The translations under genes and the position numbers were made by a program. Positions 46,180 to 55,269 of a stretch of DNA of 62,966 bases are shown piece after piece. The notes under the pieces were generated by a model that saw only the letters and a program-made list of their open reading frames with translations, was not told where the DNA came from and searched no databases. The stretch spans positions 1 to 62,966 of the IMG/VR virus record IMGVR_UViG_3300007511_000021. One strand, 5' to 3'. Position 1 is the first letter of the stretch; each line of letters opens with the position of its first letter. This DNA comes from a virus.

Positions 46180-46381
46180 AGATAGAGAAATATTTCTTGA
46201 AAGTGCTTTTTTATTAATGCGCTATGGAGGATTCTCATATTCTGAGTGTTATAAACTGCCTGTGCAATATAGAACATGGTTTATCGACAGAATAGTAAAA
46301 GAAGTTAGTAAGGAAAAAAATGCTAATAGAAGCGCAAGAAATACTAGAAATAATTCTAATATGACAAGAAGATTCACTTAG
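46151..46381 (+). CDS. +1-frame extension ORF, probable frameshift product of the gp26-family gene
   Basis: This frame opens after TAG 46148-46150 and runs 76 codons to TAG 46379-46381. It has no ATG, GTG or TTG until ATG 46218, which lacks a ribosome site. The sequence looks like real protein from its beginning: FFGLNPEDREIFLESAFLLM, then RYGGFSYSECYKLPVQYRTW and FIDRIVKEV, then a basic Asn/Arg tail. I associate the pattern 'GxFSYxExYxxPVxxRxWFIxRI' with small proteins encoded after gp26-family genes in T4-like marine phages. Most likely expressed as a C-terminal extension by +1 frameshifting, or as a 54-residue protein from 46218. Confidence 0.6.
   Translation, partial: GLPFFGLNPEDREIFLESAFLLMRYGGFSYSECYKLPVQYRTWFIDRIVKEVSKEKNANRSARNTRNNSNMTRRFT
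46159..46165 (+). promoter_or_regulatory. Candidate +1 ribosomal slip site TTT-C within ACC TTT CTT TGG
   Basis: A tRNA-Phe on TTT (46159-46161) can re-pair on TTC (46160-46162) after a +1 slip, and the next codons TTT GGC CTG AAT continue in the overlapping frame. The shift must occur between 46151 and 46176, since both frames are bounded by stops there. Inferred, not demonstrated. Confidence 0.4.
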
Positions 46382-46383
46382 CG

Positions 46384-46391
46384 CATATTTA
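46384..46391 (+). promoter_or_regulatory. Putative late promoter box CATATTTA
   Basis: CATATTTA immediately after the +1-frame stop, 22 nt before the tape measure ATG; AAGGA lies in the leader. Confidence 0.6.
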
Positions 46392-46413
46392 GCCATAAGG
46401 ATCTATAAAACTC

Positions 46414-48477
46414 ATGGCAGACTCTAAAAAACCCGAGCAGACTACCAAGTCAGTTGAAGAATTGACTGCAGCCTTAGAGCGTTTGCAGTCTGTTTTAAGT
46501 AACTTTAATTCTGGAGCAACAGGCCTAACAGATCTTAAAAAATCTCTAGAAAAGCACCAGGAACTAGTTGCGCAAGTTGCAGAATCACAAAACAAGTCAA
46601 CACGTGCATTTTTAGAAAACAGTAAAAAACATAAAGCAGTTCAAATTGAAGCTTCTCGAGCTATGAATCTTCATAATCAAACACTTCAAAGCAATAAAAT
46701 ATCTATAGACAAATATAACGACGCACTTAAGGCAGTAGGCATTACTATTGGTGCAAAATTACTTGCAAAAAAACTTCACTTAGAAAAGCTGGGAAATGCA
46801 TTTAATAGTCTGGGCAAACCTTTGCTCGACATTGAGCAAAGATCAATAAAGACGTTTGGAACTATTGAAACAGGCGCCGGCCGCCTAGCGTCTGAGGGCG
46901 GCAAGGCACTAAGATCATTTCTTTCTGAGCAAAATACAGGTCTAGCTGCTTCTAGCGCTTCTTTGCAAACTTTTTCATTCAGTATTGAAAAAGCAAGAGA
47001 ACAAGCTGTTGAAGAGCTTGAAGGATTAACAAAGGCAGCAGGTGCTAATGCAGAAAGATTTGCAGCAGAACTCTCTGATCCAAAAGCTCTAATAGGAATA
47101 AGGGCAATGAGAGAAGCCCTTGGTCTTGCCACAGAAGATGTGGGCACTTATATAGACAGAGCAGCTGCCTTTGGAACATCTGTCTCAGCACAACTCGCAT
47201 CAGCTGTAAGAGCAACTAAAAAATATGCTAAAGAAACAGGTGTTTCTTTTGGACAAGTTAAGAAAGGCCAGGATGTACTAAGAAAAAATACAAAATCATT
47301 TGCAACATTTTCAGAACAACAACTGGCAAGAGTAGCAGCCGCCTCTGCAAAAACAGGGGTCTCATTAGCAACAATGGGAGGTGGCCTCATTGATAGCTTT
47401 GATAGTTTTGATCAAGCTGCTGAAAAAGCTGCAATGCTTGGGCAGTCATTTGGAATGAGCATCGATGCCTTCGATCTATTTGCTGCAGAGTCTCCCGAAG
47501 AAAGATTACAATTAATTCAAAAGTCAGCTGAACAAGCTGGTATTGATATCGCTAATATGGGCCGCCGGGAACTCAATTACTTGTCTGAGCTTACAGGTAT
47601 GGGTGTTGAAGATACAATGAAAGCATTAGGTCAAGGAGGCTTAGAAGTAGCTGCTGAAGTATCAAGTATGTCAGGAGCTGAAGATTTACAAGCTTCTCTT
47701 GTAGCGGCTCAAGGAGAAAACTCTAGAACAGTCAAAGAATTGACAACTGCGATAAGGGCACACATTCCTACATTTGTTGATTCTGGTGAAGATATTTTGG
47801 CAGGAAGCATTGATAGACTTATTAGAAATGCAACCGGTTTAAGGGGCGCCGCCGAAGAACAAGTAGGTGTTAGTGTCAGGGGCGCAATATCAGGAAAAGT
47901 ACTTCCAGAATCTGGACAATCTCCGGGTGGCATCATGGGCCAAATTGCAAAAATTACATCAGACCCCAAATGGGCTAAAGCACAACAAGAAATGATGACG
48001 GTATTTTTGCATGAGGGCGAAGCCGGCGCAGCCAGGCTATCAGAAGTTTTTGTAAAACATGCAGAAAAAATAACACAAAAATCGTCAACTCCAGCTGGAA
48101 GAGATGAGCTAGCATCAGATATAACAAAGTACGGCAAAGAAAAAATCCAAAAAATCAAAGATGCGGGAGGAAAAATCCTGCAATCAAACTTAGCAAAAAA
48201 TGCTAAAAGAATGTTGCCAGGATCTGATCAGGGCGGCACAACCGAAAGATCAGAAATGCTTTCTGCTACTGCAGAGACAGAAACAAATGCGGCAATGAGA
48301 AAAGGTTTGGCTCCGTCTTCGTCAAGCGGCCCAATAAATCTTGTTGTCAATGTTTCTCTTCCTGTTGACGGCGATGCAATTGCAACTGCTGCATACAAAG
48401 GAAGTATTCGTCCTGATGTAACGGGTGAGCAGGCACTTCAAGCAGCCGCCGCCGGCGAAAACGTGGCAGATCAATAA
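46414..48477 (+). CDS. Tape measure protein
   Basis: 687 residues, long helical, Ala/Lys/Glu/Gln-rich with heptad-like patterns in the first ~150 residues (coiled coil), repeated Ala-rich helices in the centre, and a short Pro/Ser linker followed by a beta segment (NLVVNVSLPVDGD) at the end. At about 1.5 angstrom per residue the helical chain would set a tail near 100 nm, similar to T4. Position after tube and chaperone-like gene supports the call. It is not obviously similar to T4 gp29. Confidence 0.7.
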   Translation: MADSKKPEQTTKSVEELTAALERLQSVLSNFNSGATGLTDLKKSLEKHQELVAQVAESQNKSTRAFLENSKKHKAVQIEASRAMNLHNQTLQSNKISIDKYNDALKAVGITIGAKLLAKKLHLEKLGNAFNSLGKPLLDIEQRSIKTFGTIETGAGRLASEGGKALRSFLSEQNTGLAASSASLQTFSFSIEKAREQAVEELEGLTKAAGANAERFAAELSDPKALIGIRAMREALGLATEDVGTYIDRAAAFGTSVSAQLASAVRATKKYAKETGVSFGQVKKGQDVLRKNTKSFATFSEQQLARVAAASAKTGVSLATMGGGLIDSFDSFDQAAEKAAMLGQSFGMSIDAFDLFAAESPEERLQLIQKSAEQAGIDIANMGRRELNYLSELTGMGVEDTMKALGQGGLEVAAEVSSMSGAEDLQASLVAAQGENSRTVKELTTAIRAHIPTFVDSGEDILAGSIDRLIRNATGLRGAAEEQVGVSVRGAISGKVLPESGQSPGGIMGQIAKITSDPKWAKAQQEMMTVFLHEGEAGAARLSEVFVKHAEKITQKSSTPAGRDELASDITKYGKEKIQKIKDAGGKILQSNLAKNAKRMLPGSDQGGTTERSEMLSATAETETNAAMRKGLAPSSSSGPINLVVNVSLPVDGDAIATAAYKGSIRPDVTGEQALQAAAAGENVADQ

Positions 48478-48478
48478 A

Positions 48479-48655
48479 ATGAGTAAAAAAATACATAGTA
48501 ATAATATAAGCACTCCTGCTATTAATAAAGTACTTGAGATTCTTCCTGAGGAAAGTCAAAATCGAGTTAGAGAAGAATTAAAAATTTATACAGATACTTT
48601 GGCAAAAGCATTAAAGGCAATCAAGATTCTTAGCGGAGACAAGAATGGCAAATGA
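48479..48655 (+). CDS. Small hypothetical protein between tape measure and baseplate gene
   Basis: 58 residues from ATG 48479, which directly follows the tape measure stop. The frame extends 18 codons upstream inside the tape measure gene, but this part is a shadow. Composition is helical and charged (LEILPEESQNRVREELKIYT). Its end overlaps the next gene by 11 nt, so it is probably translationally coupled to both neighbours. Function unknown. Confidence 0.55.
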   Translation: MSKKIHSNNISTPAINKVLEILPEESQNRVREELKIYTDTLAKALKAIKILSGDKNGK

Positions 48656-51600
48656 AACAAAAAAAATTCTTGTCCCAAAAGATAAAAATGGTAATGGAAA
48701 ACTTGGCAATGATTTTACAGCAGCAAATGCTAATTATGAAAATCTTCCCGATGTTCAAAGAGCAGGAATGGATGATTTGCCGTATAATGCTCAACCTATC
48801 GTAGATAACGTCGAAGCTGCAAGTATTAGTTCTATTCAAGATAAGGTAAAAGCGGATACACAGATTAATTCTCGTCAACCTGGCGATATAAATAGCTTGG
48901 AATCTTCAACACAATTTTTACCAGGATCCCGCCGACCAGGAACAATTGATCGACCAAGTCAAACTGCAACTTTGGGTCAATTCTTAAAGCAAGGTCGCCC
49001 AGGAAGAAGAATACAAAATAGTGACCAGATTGGCATTGATCATAATGGGAACGAAGTAAGTAGAAAGCTTGGTGGTGATATCCTAAGAGATATTAATACA
49101 CAAACGCAGGGACGATTTTCAACTAGCCCGCACGGAAGACCAGTTGCTGGTACACCGGGACCAGCATATGGAACCCCAGAAGTTCAAAGCGGCGCGGGCC
49201 CGGTTGTAAAAAGTTCAGTATCTGCTGTCTTGGGTATGAATCGATTCGCAGCTATTGGTGAAAAATCTTTTGCCACTGCAGAAACAAATCCTGACAAACA
49301 AGTAGTAGGATCCTTCCAACCAGAAGTGGGGTCATATAATCCTAATACAGGAGATGATCCGACACAATTTGGTCAATCATTCAATATTGAAAAGCTGAAG
49401 TCTATTGGAATCGACATGCTCCGCGCCGCCGCTGGAATTCATGAAGAAAATGCTGTTAACAAAGATGTTCAAATGGGAAGATCTAGTTTGAGCGCAGATT
49501 CATTGCGCCCAAGAAATTTATCATCTGGAGAGATCAATAAAGAGTCATTTGATGTATCAAAAGCTTCCACAGGAGAATTCAATCAACCGGAAGATGGAAA
49601 ACCAAATTTATCATATGGGCAACTCAACACGCCGGGTTCACCATTTGCTAGTTTGACTCCGAATGAAATGAAAGCACTTTCAAGTGCAATCATTGCTATA
49701 ACTGTAGAAGCAATACATTCTAATTCTCTAGTTAATACATTAGTTGCTGGGGCATCTAACAGTTCGTCTCATGGAAGCGCTCCATATACTAAAGGCAGTT
49801 TTGTAGAAAAGCCCAAAAATGGCGGAGCTTTTGGAAGATCAGCAGTAATTTCACAATCAGATCTTGGATTTATTAATACAGAAATTGAATTTTCATTGGC
49901 TGTTGATGCTGGATTAGCAATTCTTTTAGGCGATAATAGCACAGGAATAGTTGAAAAATTCTCTGGAAATTTAAATTTACAAAATAGCATTAATCAAGCA
50001 AAACAAAACATTGACGCTGCCCCCGGGTTTTATGTTAATTTTTGTAGAGCTATTTTAAAAGACTCACAAAATCTTAGTGAAAAATTTGCAGAAGTAGGAA
50101 ATATGGGCACAGGTTCTACTGAGGGAGTTGCTGCCGCAATTGGAATTATAGATGTATTTAGATCATCTAAACTAGTTGCTTGCATTAATACGCTAGCCAC
50201 TATTGGAGACTCTGCATCCAGAGCTTCATCTAGCCCATATTCAATTGATCAAATTTCTCCTTCGGGCGATATTGGAATTCTTAATGATGGTGCAATTGGA
50301 GTGTCATATAATCCAGCATCACACGCAATGAAAAGTCGAGATGGTAATAAAGTTGCAGGAGGTGTTGATTCACTTCGTCTTGCATGGAGAAGTTCCTCGA
50401 CTCCAAGCATGTATCTCCTCCCAGCAGAAATTGAATATGGTAGTGTAATAAATGGTGCTAAAGGAACTACACCCGGAACTGAATCACCTATGGCTGCGCA
50501 TGCAAACATGGAAGGGATCACAAAATCAGATTCAAGCGGTAGACTTCCGCAGGAGTTTGTTGAAAAGCATGAAGAAATTTTAGATGCTGAATATGTTCCA
50601 TTCTATTTTCATGATCTTCGAACAAATGAAATAATTTCATTTCATGCATTCTTAGAAAGTCTAAGTGATGGATTCGCTGCCCAATATACACCTTCGCAAG
50701 GAATCGGAAGAGCAGAGCCAATAAAGCTATACAAGGGGACAACAAGATCTATTGGATTTAATTTTATTGTTGCTGCAACTAGTAGAGACGACTTCAATGA
50801 AATGTGGTTCAAGATCAATAAGCTTGTTACAATGCTCTACCCGCAGTATACACAAGGCCGCGAAGCAGGAAACCCCACAGAAATATTTGGCCAGCCTATT
50901 TTTGGCCAAAACTTTATAATGCCCTTTTCTCAAGTAATGTCTGCTTCTCCAATGATTCGTCTTAGAATTGGTGATGTTGTTAAGTCAAACTTTTCAAAAT
51001 TCAATCTATCTAGATTGTTTGGCTTGGGAACACCTCAATTAGATCCAATGTCCGCCGGCCTAGGCGTCCCAGCGGCATCATTGGTAGTGTATAGATTGTT
51101 ATTTCAGGGTCTGGGAATTGTAAACAATCTTCCCATCCCTGGCATAGCAAAAACAGCAATTTTAAATTCAGCAACAGTTCAATCAAATATTCTTGAGGCT
51201 TCACGCTTAATAAAAGAAAATGCCAGAAAACTTCCGGTTAGCAATTCTAATGATGCATATGGCTACAAAGTCGGAGACATAGTTAGATTAGGATTTCCAG
51301 ACATTAGAAAGCTTAAACTAGCATCTGGGAATGGATCCCCAGAGCTCTTTTTAAATTATAGAAATGCATTTGCAAAAATAGTTTCATTGCCAATTTTTGA
51401 CGAACAAGGATCTGCAAAGTCTGTTAGATATCGTGTTCAACTATCAACTACATTTGAAAATGCAAGAACTGGAATCACAGATATATCTGGTCCGACAAAT
51501 ACATATTTTATAAGTCATCATGATGTTTCTCTCGTACCCGGTGGACTAATGAAAGAAAGGCTGGTTATTGACGGTTTAAGAAAGGCAACTGGAAAAGCTA

Positions 51601-51998
51601 ACGTTCTTTATAGCACATCTGTTCTTACGTTCTTATCAAGCTTTCAAAATGCAGTTGTTCGATCATTTGAGCACTCTGGCGGAAAAGGCCTCCCGGGATT
51701 TGTTAAAAACTTAAGCTTTCAATGGATAGGGCAAGATTCAACATGGGAAGTTGATCGTGGATCTAGAGCGCCAAAGTTTTGCAAAATTCAAGTTAGTTTT
51801 GATCCTGTTCACGACATTGCGCCAGGACTTGATCATACCGGCTATAATAGAGCACCAGTTTATCCTGTCGGCGATGTTGTTAACAATATTGCAGGTAAGT
51901 CAAATGATTGGGCTGATGAAGCTGTTAGTAGTTCCGGAGAATATCTCGATAATGCAGTTTCATGGGTATCTAATAAGACTGAGGATATATTTGAATAA
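48645..51998 (+). CDS. Large baseplate/tail structural protein
   Basis: 1117 residues. The first ~330 are Gly/Pro/Ser/Asn-rich and low complexity, probably extended. Residues ~640-740 contain a conserved block: YVPFYFHDLRTNEIISFHAF, LESLSDGFAAQY, then IKLYKGTTRSIGFNFIV and MWFKINKLVTMLYPQYT, a pattern I associate with tail/baseplate proteins of T4-like marine phages. Gene lies between tape measure and the LysM-like gene, and its stop overlaps the next ATG by 1 nt, supporting a hub or baseplate-centre role. Exact T4 equivalent not recognised. Confidence 0.6.
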   Translation: MANETKKILVPKDKNGNGKLGNDFTAANANYENLPDVQRAGMDDLPYNAQPIVDNVEAASISSIQDKVKADTQINSRQPGDINSLESSTQFLPGSRRPGTIDRPSQTATLGQFLKQGRPGRRIQNSDQIGIDHNGNEVSRKLGGDILRDINTQTQGRFSTSPHGRPVAGTPGPAYGTPEVQSGAGPVVKSSVSAVLGMNRFAAIGEKSFATAETNPDKQVVGSFQPEVGSYNPNTGDDPTQFGQSFNIEKLKSIGIDMLRAAAGIHEENAVNKDVQMGRSSLSADSLRPRNLSSGEINKESFDVSKASTGEFNQPEDGKPNLSYGQLNTPGSPFASLTPNEMKALSSAIIAITVEAIHSNSLVNTLVAGASNSSSHGSAPYTKGSFVEKPKNGGAFGRSAVISQSDLGFINTEIEFSLAVDAGLAILLGDNSTGIVEKFSGNLNLQNSINQAKQNIDAAPGFYVNFCRAILKDSQNLSEKFAEVGNMGTGSTEGVAAAIGIIDVFRSSKLVACINTLATIGDSASRASSSPYSIDQISPSGDIGILNDGAIGVSYNPASHAMKSRDGNKVAGGVDSLRLAWRSSSTPSMYLLPAEIEYGSVINGAKGTTPGTESPMAAHANMEGITKSDSSGRLPQEFVEKHEEILDAEYVPFYFHDLRTNEIISFHAFLESLSDGFAAQYTPSQGIGRAEPIKLYKGTTRSIGFNFIVAATSRDDFNEMWFKINKLVTMLYPQYTQGREAGNPTEIFGQPIFGQNFIMPFSQVMSASPMIRLRIGDVVKSNFSKFNLSRLFGLGTPQLDPMSAGLGVPAASLVVYRLLFQGLGIVNNLPIPGIAKTAILNSATVQSNILEASRLIKENARKLPVSNSNDAYGYKVGDIVRLGFPDIRKLKLASGNGSPELFLNYRNAFAKIVSLPIFDEQGSAKSVRYRVQLSTTFENARTGITDISGPTNTYFISHHDVSLVPGGLMKERLVIDGLRKATGKANVLYSTSVLTFLSSFQNAVVRSFEHSGGKGLPGFVKNLSFQWIGQDSTWEVDRGSRAPKFCKIQVSFDPVHDIAPGLDHTGYNRAPVYPVGDVVNNIAGKSNDWADEAVSSSGEYLDNAVSWVSNKTEDIFE

Positions 51999-52294
51999 TG
52001 ACAATATCAAGATACGATAGAGATTCACTAGCTAATAATGGACGATCTTTTGGGTCGTCGCAGTCTATAGTTTTAATAAGAAAAGCCATAAGAATGAATA
52101 AGATTAGCTTAAAAGAAACAATATCAGCAGAAAATGAAAGATTAGATATAATTGCTGGGCAACAATATCAAGATGCATCTTTGTGGTGGGTTATAGCAGC
52201 AGCTAGCAATATTGGCTGGGGATTACAAATACCTGCAGGAACTCGACTTCGAATACCCACAGATATCTCCCAAATAATGGAGATAATATCTTGA
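51998..52294 (+). CDS. LysM-like baseplate protein (gp53/gpX type)
   Basis: 98 residues. The C-terminal half ERLDIIAGQQYQDASLWWVI, AAASNIGWGLQIPAGTRLRI has the LysM-like landmark pattern of phage tail proteins such as P2 gpX and the LysM part of T4 gp53 (D-x-I-A-x-xx-Y-xx-xx-LWW-xI-xx-N, then G-x-x-L-x-IP). Such small proteins glue hub and wedge together. Coupled by 1-nt and 4-nt overlaps to the two flanking baseplate genes. Confidence 0.75.
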   Translation: MTISRYDRDSLANNGRSFGSSQSIVLIRKAIRMNKISLKETISAENERLDIIAGQQYQDASLWWVIAAASNIGWGLQIPAGTRLRIPTDISQIMEIIS

Positions 52295-55227
52295 GTAGCA
52301 GTTTTATCAATAATAATAGAGCTTTAAGAAAATCAGGAGATAGAATTAGAAAAAGCACGGGCTACGGCGGGATTGGAAGAATACTGTCAGTAACACCACA
52401 AGGCTCAGTTTCAAAATTTGACTCTAAAAAAAATAAACATGTAAAAATAATTGCAGATTCAATTTTAGATAATGTCGATGGTGCTATTCTAGGTGAAGAT
52501 TTTAAAAAAGCAATTTTTGTAGGAGATTTAGCGGCGCTAACTAATTTGTCGATCCCCGGCGTAGGAACAACATTTAATGCTGCCTTTAATTTATATACAG
52601 AGACAAGTCTGGGCTCCGTCCCGGGAAATATTGGCTCGACCCCGGGTATAGGTTTTACTACTAAAGAGTTTGCCCCAGTCCTAAAAACGTCATCTTTGAA
52701 AAAGGGCGGAATTGTTCAACAAGGTCTTTCTGCAGTCCGCGGAGGAATAGCAGCTGTAAATAACAGCATGTTTGGAACAGATTTAACAGTACTTACATGT
52801 AAACATTTTGATTTTACACCCTCGACATCTTATGTTTCTGAGATTGAAGTTTTTGCAAATTCAATTCCAACATATGAGTTTTCTAGATGTGTTCCGCATT
52901 TAGACTTTACGTTTTTTACTGCTACAAAACCTTTAAACAATAGAGGAAAACCTTTATCTATAAGTCTTTCAAAGGCCGCAGTAGGATCAGAAGGCGCCGG
53001 AAGATTTGAAATAGGCACAAGAATGATGGCACAAGGTGCAGAGAGTATTTTAAAAAAGCAAAATTCTCAATTTGGTATTGAGATGTTTACTATGCCACAA
53101 ACATTCGTCCCTATAAATAGTAAAAATAGATCAACTCCAATTTTAGATCCCTTCAAGCCGTTTATGTCAATAAAGTCTTTTGATATCTCTGTTGTTCCCG
53201 CAGCTGGTCTAATGGAAAAGAAAAAAGCATCTTTGAAAATAGTTTTGCATGATAGATCTAGGCTTCATGAAATAGCAGAAATAATTCGCCCAGAAAACTT
53301 TGGCACAAATGAAATTTTAGTAGAGTATGGATGGAGTCATCCAGATAAGTCAGGAAGAAATGAATATGCAAATTTTTTAAATGCAATGAAGAATAAAGAA
53401 AAATATGCTGTTTATAATTCGTCTTTTTCTCTTAATTCTGAGGGCGGCGTTGATATTGACTTAACATTGTTCGCCAAGGGAAATCTCACTGTAGAAAATA
53501 CAACAATAATTGACAATCCTGCAATGAAAGATATTGGGAAAGTCATTGGAGAAATTGAGTCAAAAATAAATAAGATTTTAAGTGAAAATCCAAGAACAGA
53601 TAAAAAAAGAAAGAATATATCTGCAACACAGATTATTGATGGATACGTTGATGGAAATGTTAATGTAGAGGGTTCACAAATTTTTCTTAATATGGAAAAT
53701 GGAAAAAATGAAATTTTATCAAATCTAACCGAGCCAAGCCATCTAAGTCTAATGAAAGAATTGCAAAAAATTAAATCACAAAAGAGCGAGCTAAAATCAA
53801 CAAAAGTCGAAATATTAGATGCAATAAAAGAACAACTATTCAACGATACCGCAGATCCTTTTTACCCGTCAGAAACTGCTACTAATGATATTGCAGGTCC
53901 CTTAAAGCCACTGCCAGGAGTACCAAAAAACGAGTATATCTCGGTTGGTAAGCTTTTTTCAATGTTTGTCGGCCGCCCGCTATGCTCATCTAATAAGTAC
54001 GCAGAAGTTCAATTATTCTTTTACGGATTTAGCGATGATTCAGGCTTTCATGATTCTTCAATTGTCAAGAATCCTTTGTCAAAATATTCAATAGATCAAT
54101 TTCTTATTAGAAAAGATGATTTTATTGATATGCTCGACAAAATGATCGAATCCAAAGGCACAGCGAATATACCAATTCAAACATTTATTACAAGAGTTAT
54201 TAATAATTTTATAAAGCATCCATTTTCTACCCTTTCAAATGTTGTAACTCCAGGAATGATCTATAGAAAAATTATGAAACTTTCGGAGACTAGTGGTGTC
54301 TCGCCCGCAGCTATTGCTGGGGCACAAATTTCAACAGCATCACCCGCTGAATCGTATAAGGATCTTGCAAAAAAATATAGATCTCCCAATATTCAAATAA
54401 GATTTGATGCATTGCCAGTTGCGTCAGCACTTGGCTTAGATTCTTCTGCTAGAAAATCTGTTTTGAGAGTGCATATATTCGATAGTCACAATGGAAGAAT
54501 GACGCCTTACGTTAATGCCATAAAAGCGGGCTCAAATACTATGGAGACGCTTAAATTATCCTCAGCAAAATTATCAGATGCTCTAAAATTAGACCCGTCA
54601 GAAGCAGATAGAAAAAAAGCAGCTAATGATGCGTTAGCTGAAATAATTGAATCTGATCTTTTTGGTATTAAGATTTTACCAGGTATAACTCCCGAGTTTA
54701 AGCTTGACATACCTTTTAAAAAATTAAAAAAAATAATTAGTCAAGGCTACCCTACACTTACATACGGATCTGACGGTTCTATATTAACATCTGCAAAATT
54801 TTCCACAATTCAAAACAAGAAGTTTGCAGATGTTCAGTTGACTAGATACGGAAAAAATCCTAACAAGACTGCAGCAGGAACTGATCCCCGAGGATTACCA
54901 ATGAAAATTTTGCCAACAGAGGCACAGGTCACAATGATGGGCTGCCCGCTAATAAAATATGCGCAGCATTTCTTCATAGACTTCGGGACGAATACGTCAG
55001 CAGATGATTTATATTATGTAAAAACTATTAGTCATAGTTTTAAACCTGGTAGTTTTACAACCTCTCTATCTATGATGGCAAGAGATGCAGATGGTGCATA
55101 TGAAAGCTTATTTGGCCTACTTGATAAAGCGACTAAAGTTTTATCTAGAGAGAAAGAAGCCTCTATTGCTGATAAGATCGCAACAGCTGGCGAAACCGCA
55201 CTCGATCTTCTTAATACTGGAAACTAA
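52291..55227 (+). CDS. Baseplate hub protein (gp27/gpD-like candidate)
   Basis: 978 residues from TTG 52291, which overlaps the preceding TGA (TTGA) and keeps translational coupling; no ATG lies nearby in frame. Segments EILVEYGWSHPDKSGRNEY (residue ~347) and DLYYVKTISHSFKPGSFTTS (near residue 908) match hub proteins of contractile tails, where the first marks a beta-barrel strand and the second the 'YxVxxVxHxxxPGxFxT' ending. The middle is charged and helical. No lysozyme motif was seen, unlike T4 gp5. It ends the tail operon. Confidence 0.6.
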   Translation: MSSSFINNNRALRKSGDRIRKSTGYGGIGRILSVTPQGSVSKFDSKKNKHVKIIADSILDNVDGAILGEDFKKAIFVGDLAALTNLSIPGVGTTFNAAFNLYTETSLGSVPGNIGSTPGIGFTTKEFAPVLKTSSLKKGGIVQQGLSAVRGGIAAVNNSMFGTDLTVLTCKHFDFTPSTSYVSEIEVFANSIPTYEFSRCVPHLDFTFFTATKPLNNRGKPLSISLSKAAVGSEGAGRFEIGTRMMAQGAESILKKQNSQFGIEMFTMPQTFVPINSKNRSTPILDPFKPFMSIKSFDISVVPAAGLMEKKKASLKIVLHDRSRLHEIAEIIRPENFGTNEILVEYGWSHPDKSGRNEYANFLNAMKNKEKYAVYNSSFSLNSEGGVDIDLTLFAKGNLTVENTTIIDNPAMKDIGKVIGEIESKINKILSENPRTDKKRKNISATQIIDGYVDGNVNVEGSQIFLNMENGKNEILSNLTEPSHLSLMKELQKIKSQKSELKSTKVEILDAIKEQLFNDTADPFYPSETATNDIAGPLKPLPGVPKNEYISVGKLFSMFVGRPLCSSNKYAEVQLFFYGFSDDSGFHDSSIVKNPLSKYSIDQFLIRKDDFIDMLDKMIESKGTANIPIQTFITRVINNFIKHPFSTLSNVVTPGMIYRKIMKLSETSGVSPAAIAGAQISTASPAESYKDLAKKYRSPNIQIRFDALPVASALGLDSSARKSVLRVHIFDSHNGRMTPYVNAIKAGSNTMETLKLSSAKLSDALKLDPSEADRKKAANDALAEIIESDLFGIKILPGITPEFKLDIPFKKLKKIISQGYPTLTYGSDGSILTSAKFSTIQNKKFADVQLTRYGKNPNKTAAGTDPRGLPMKILPTEAQVTMMGCPLIKYAQHFFIDFGTNTSADDLYYVKTISHSFKPGSFTTSLSMMARDADGAYESLFGLLDKATKVLSREKEASIADKIATAGETALDLLNTGN

Positions 55228-55269
55228 TTTATTAGTGTAGATTTTTGATAATGTATCTATAATAGATAT

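Noticed and set aside
46218-46381. Independent 54-residue gene starting at ATG 46218
   Set aside because: Not excluded, but there is no ribosome site and the frame already looks like protein for 22 codons upstream, so the frameshift model is preferred.
46776-48158. Three long minus-strand ORFs opposite the tape measure gene
   Set aside because: Ala/Ser-rich shadows of a helical Ala/Glu/Lys-rich coding frame; no ribosome sites or family features.
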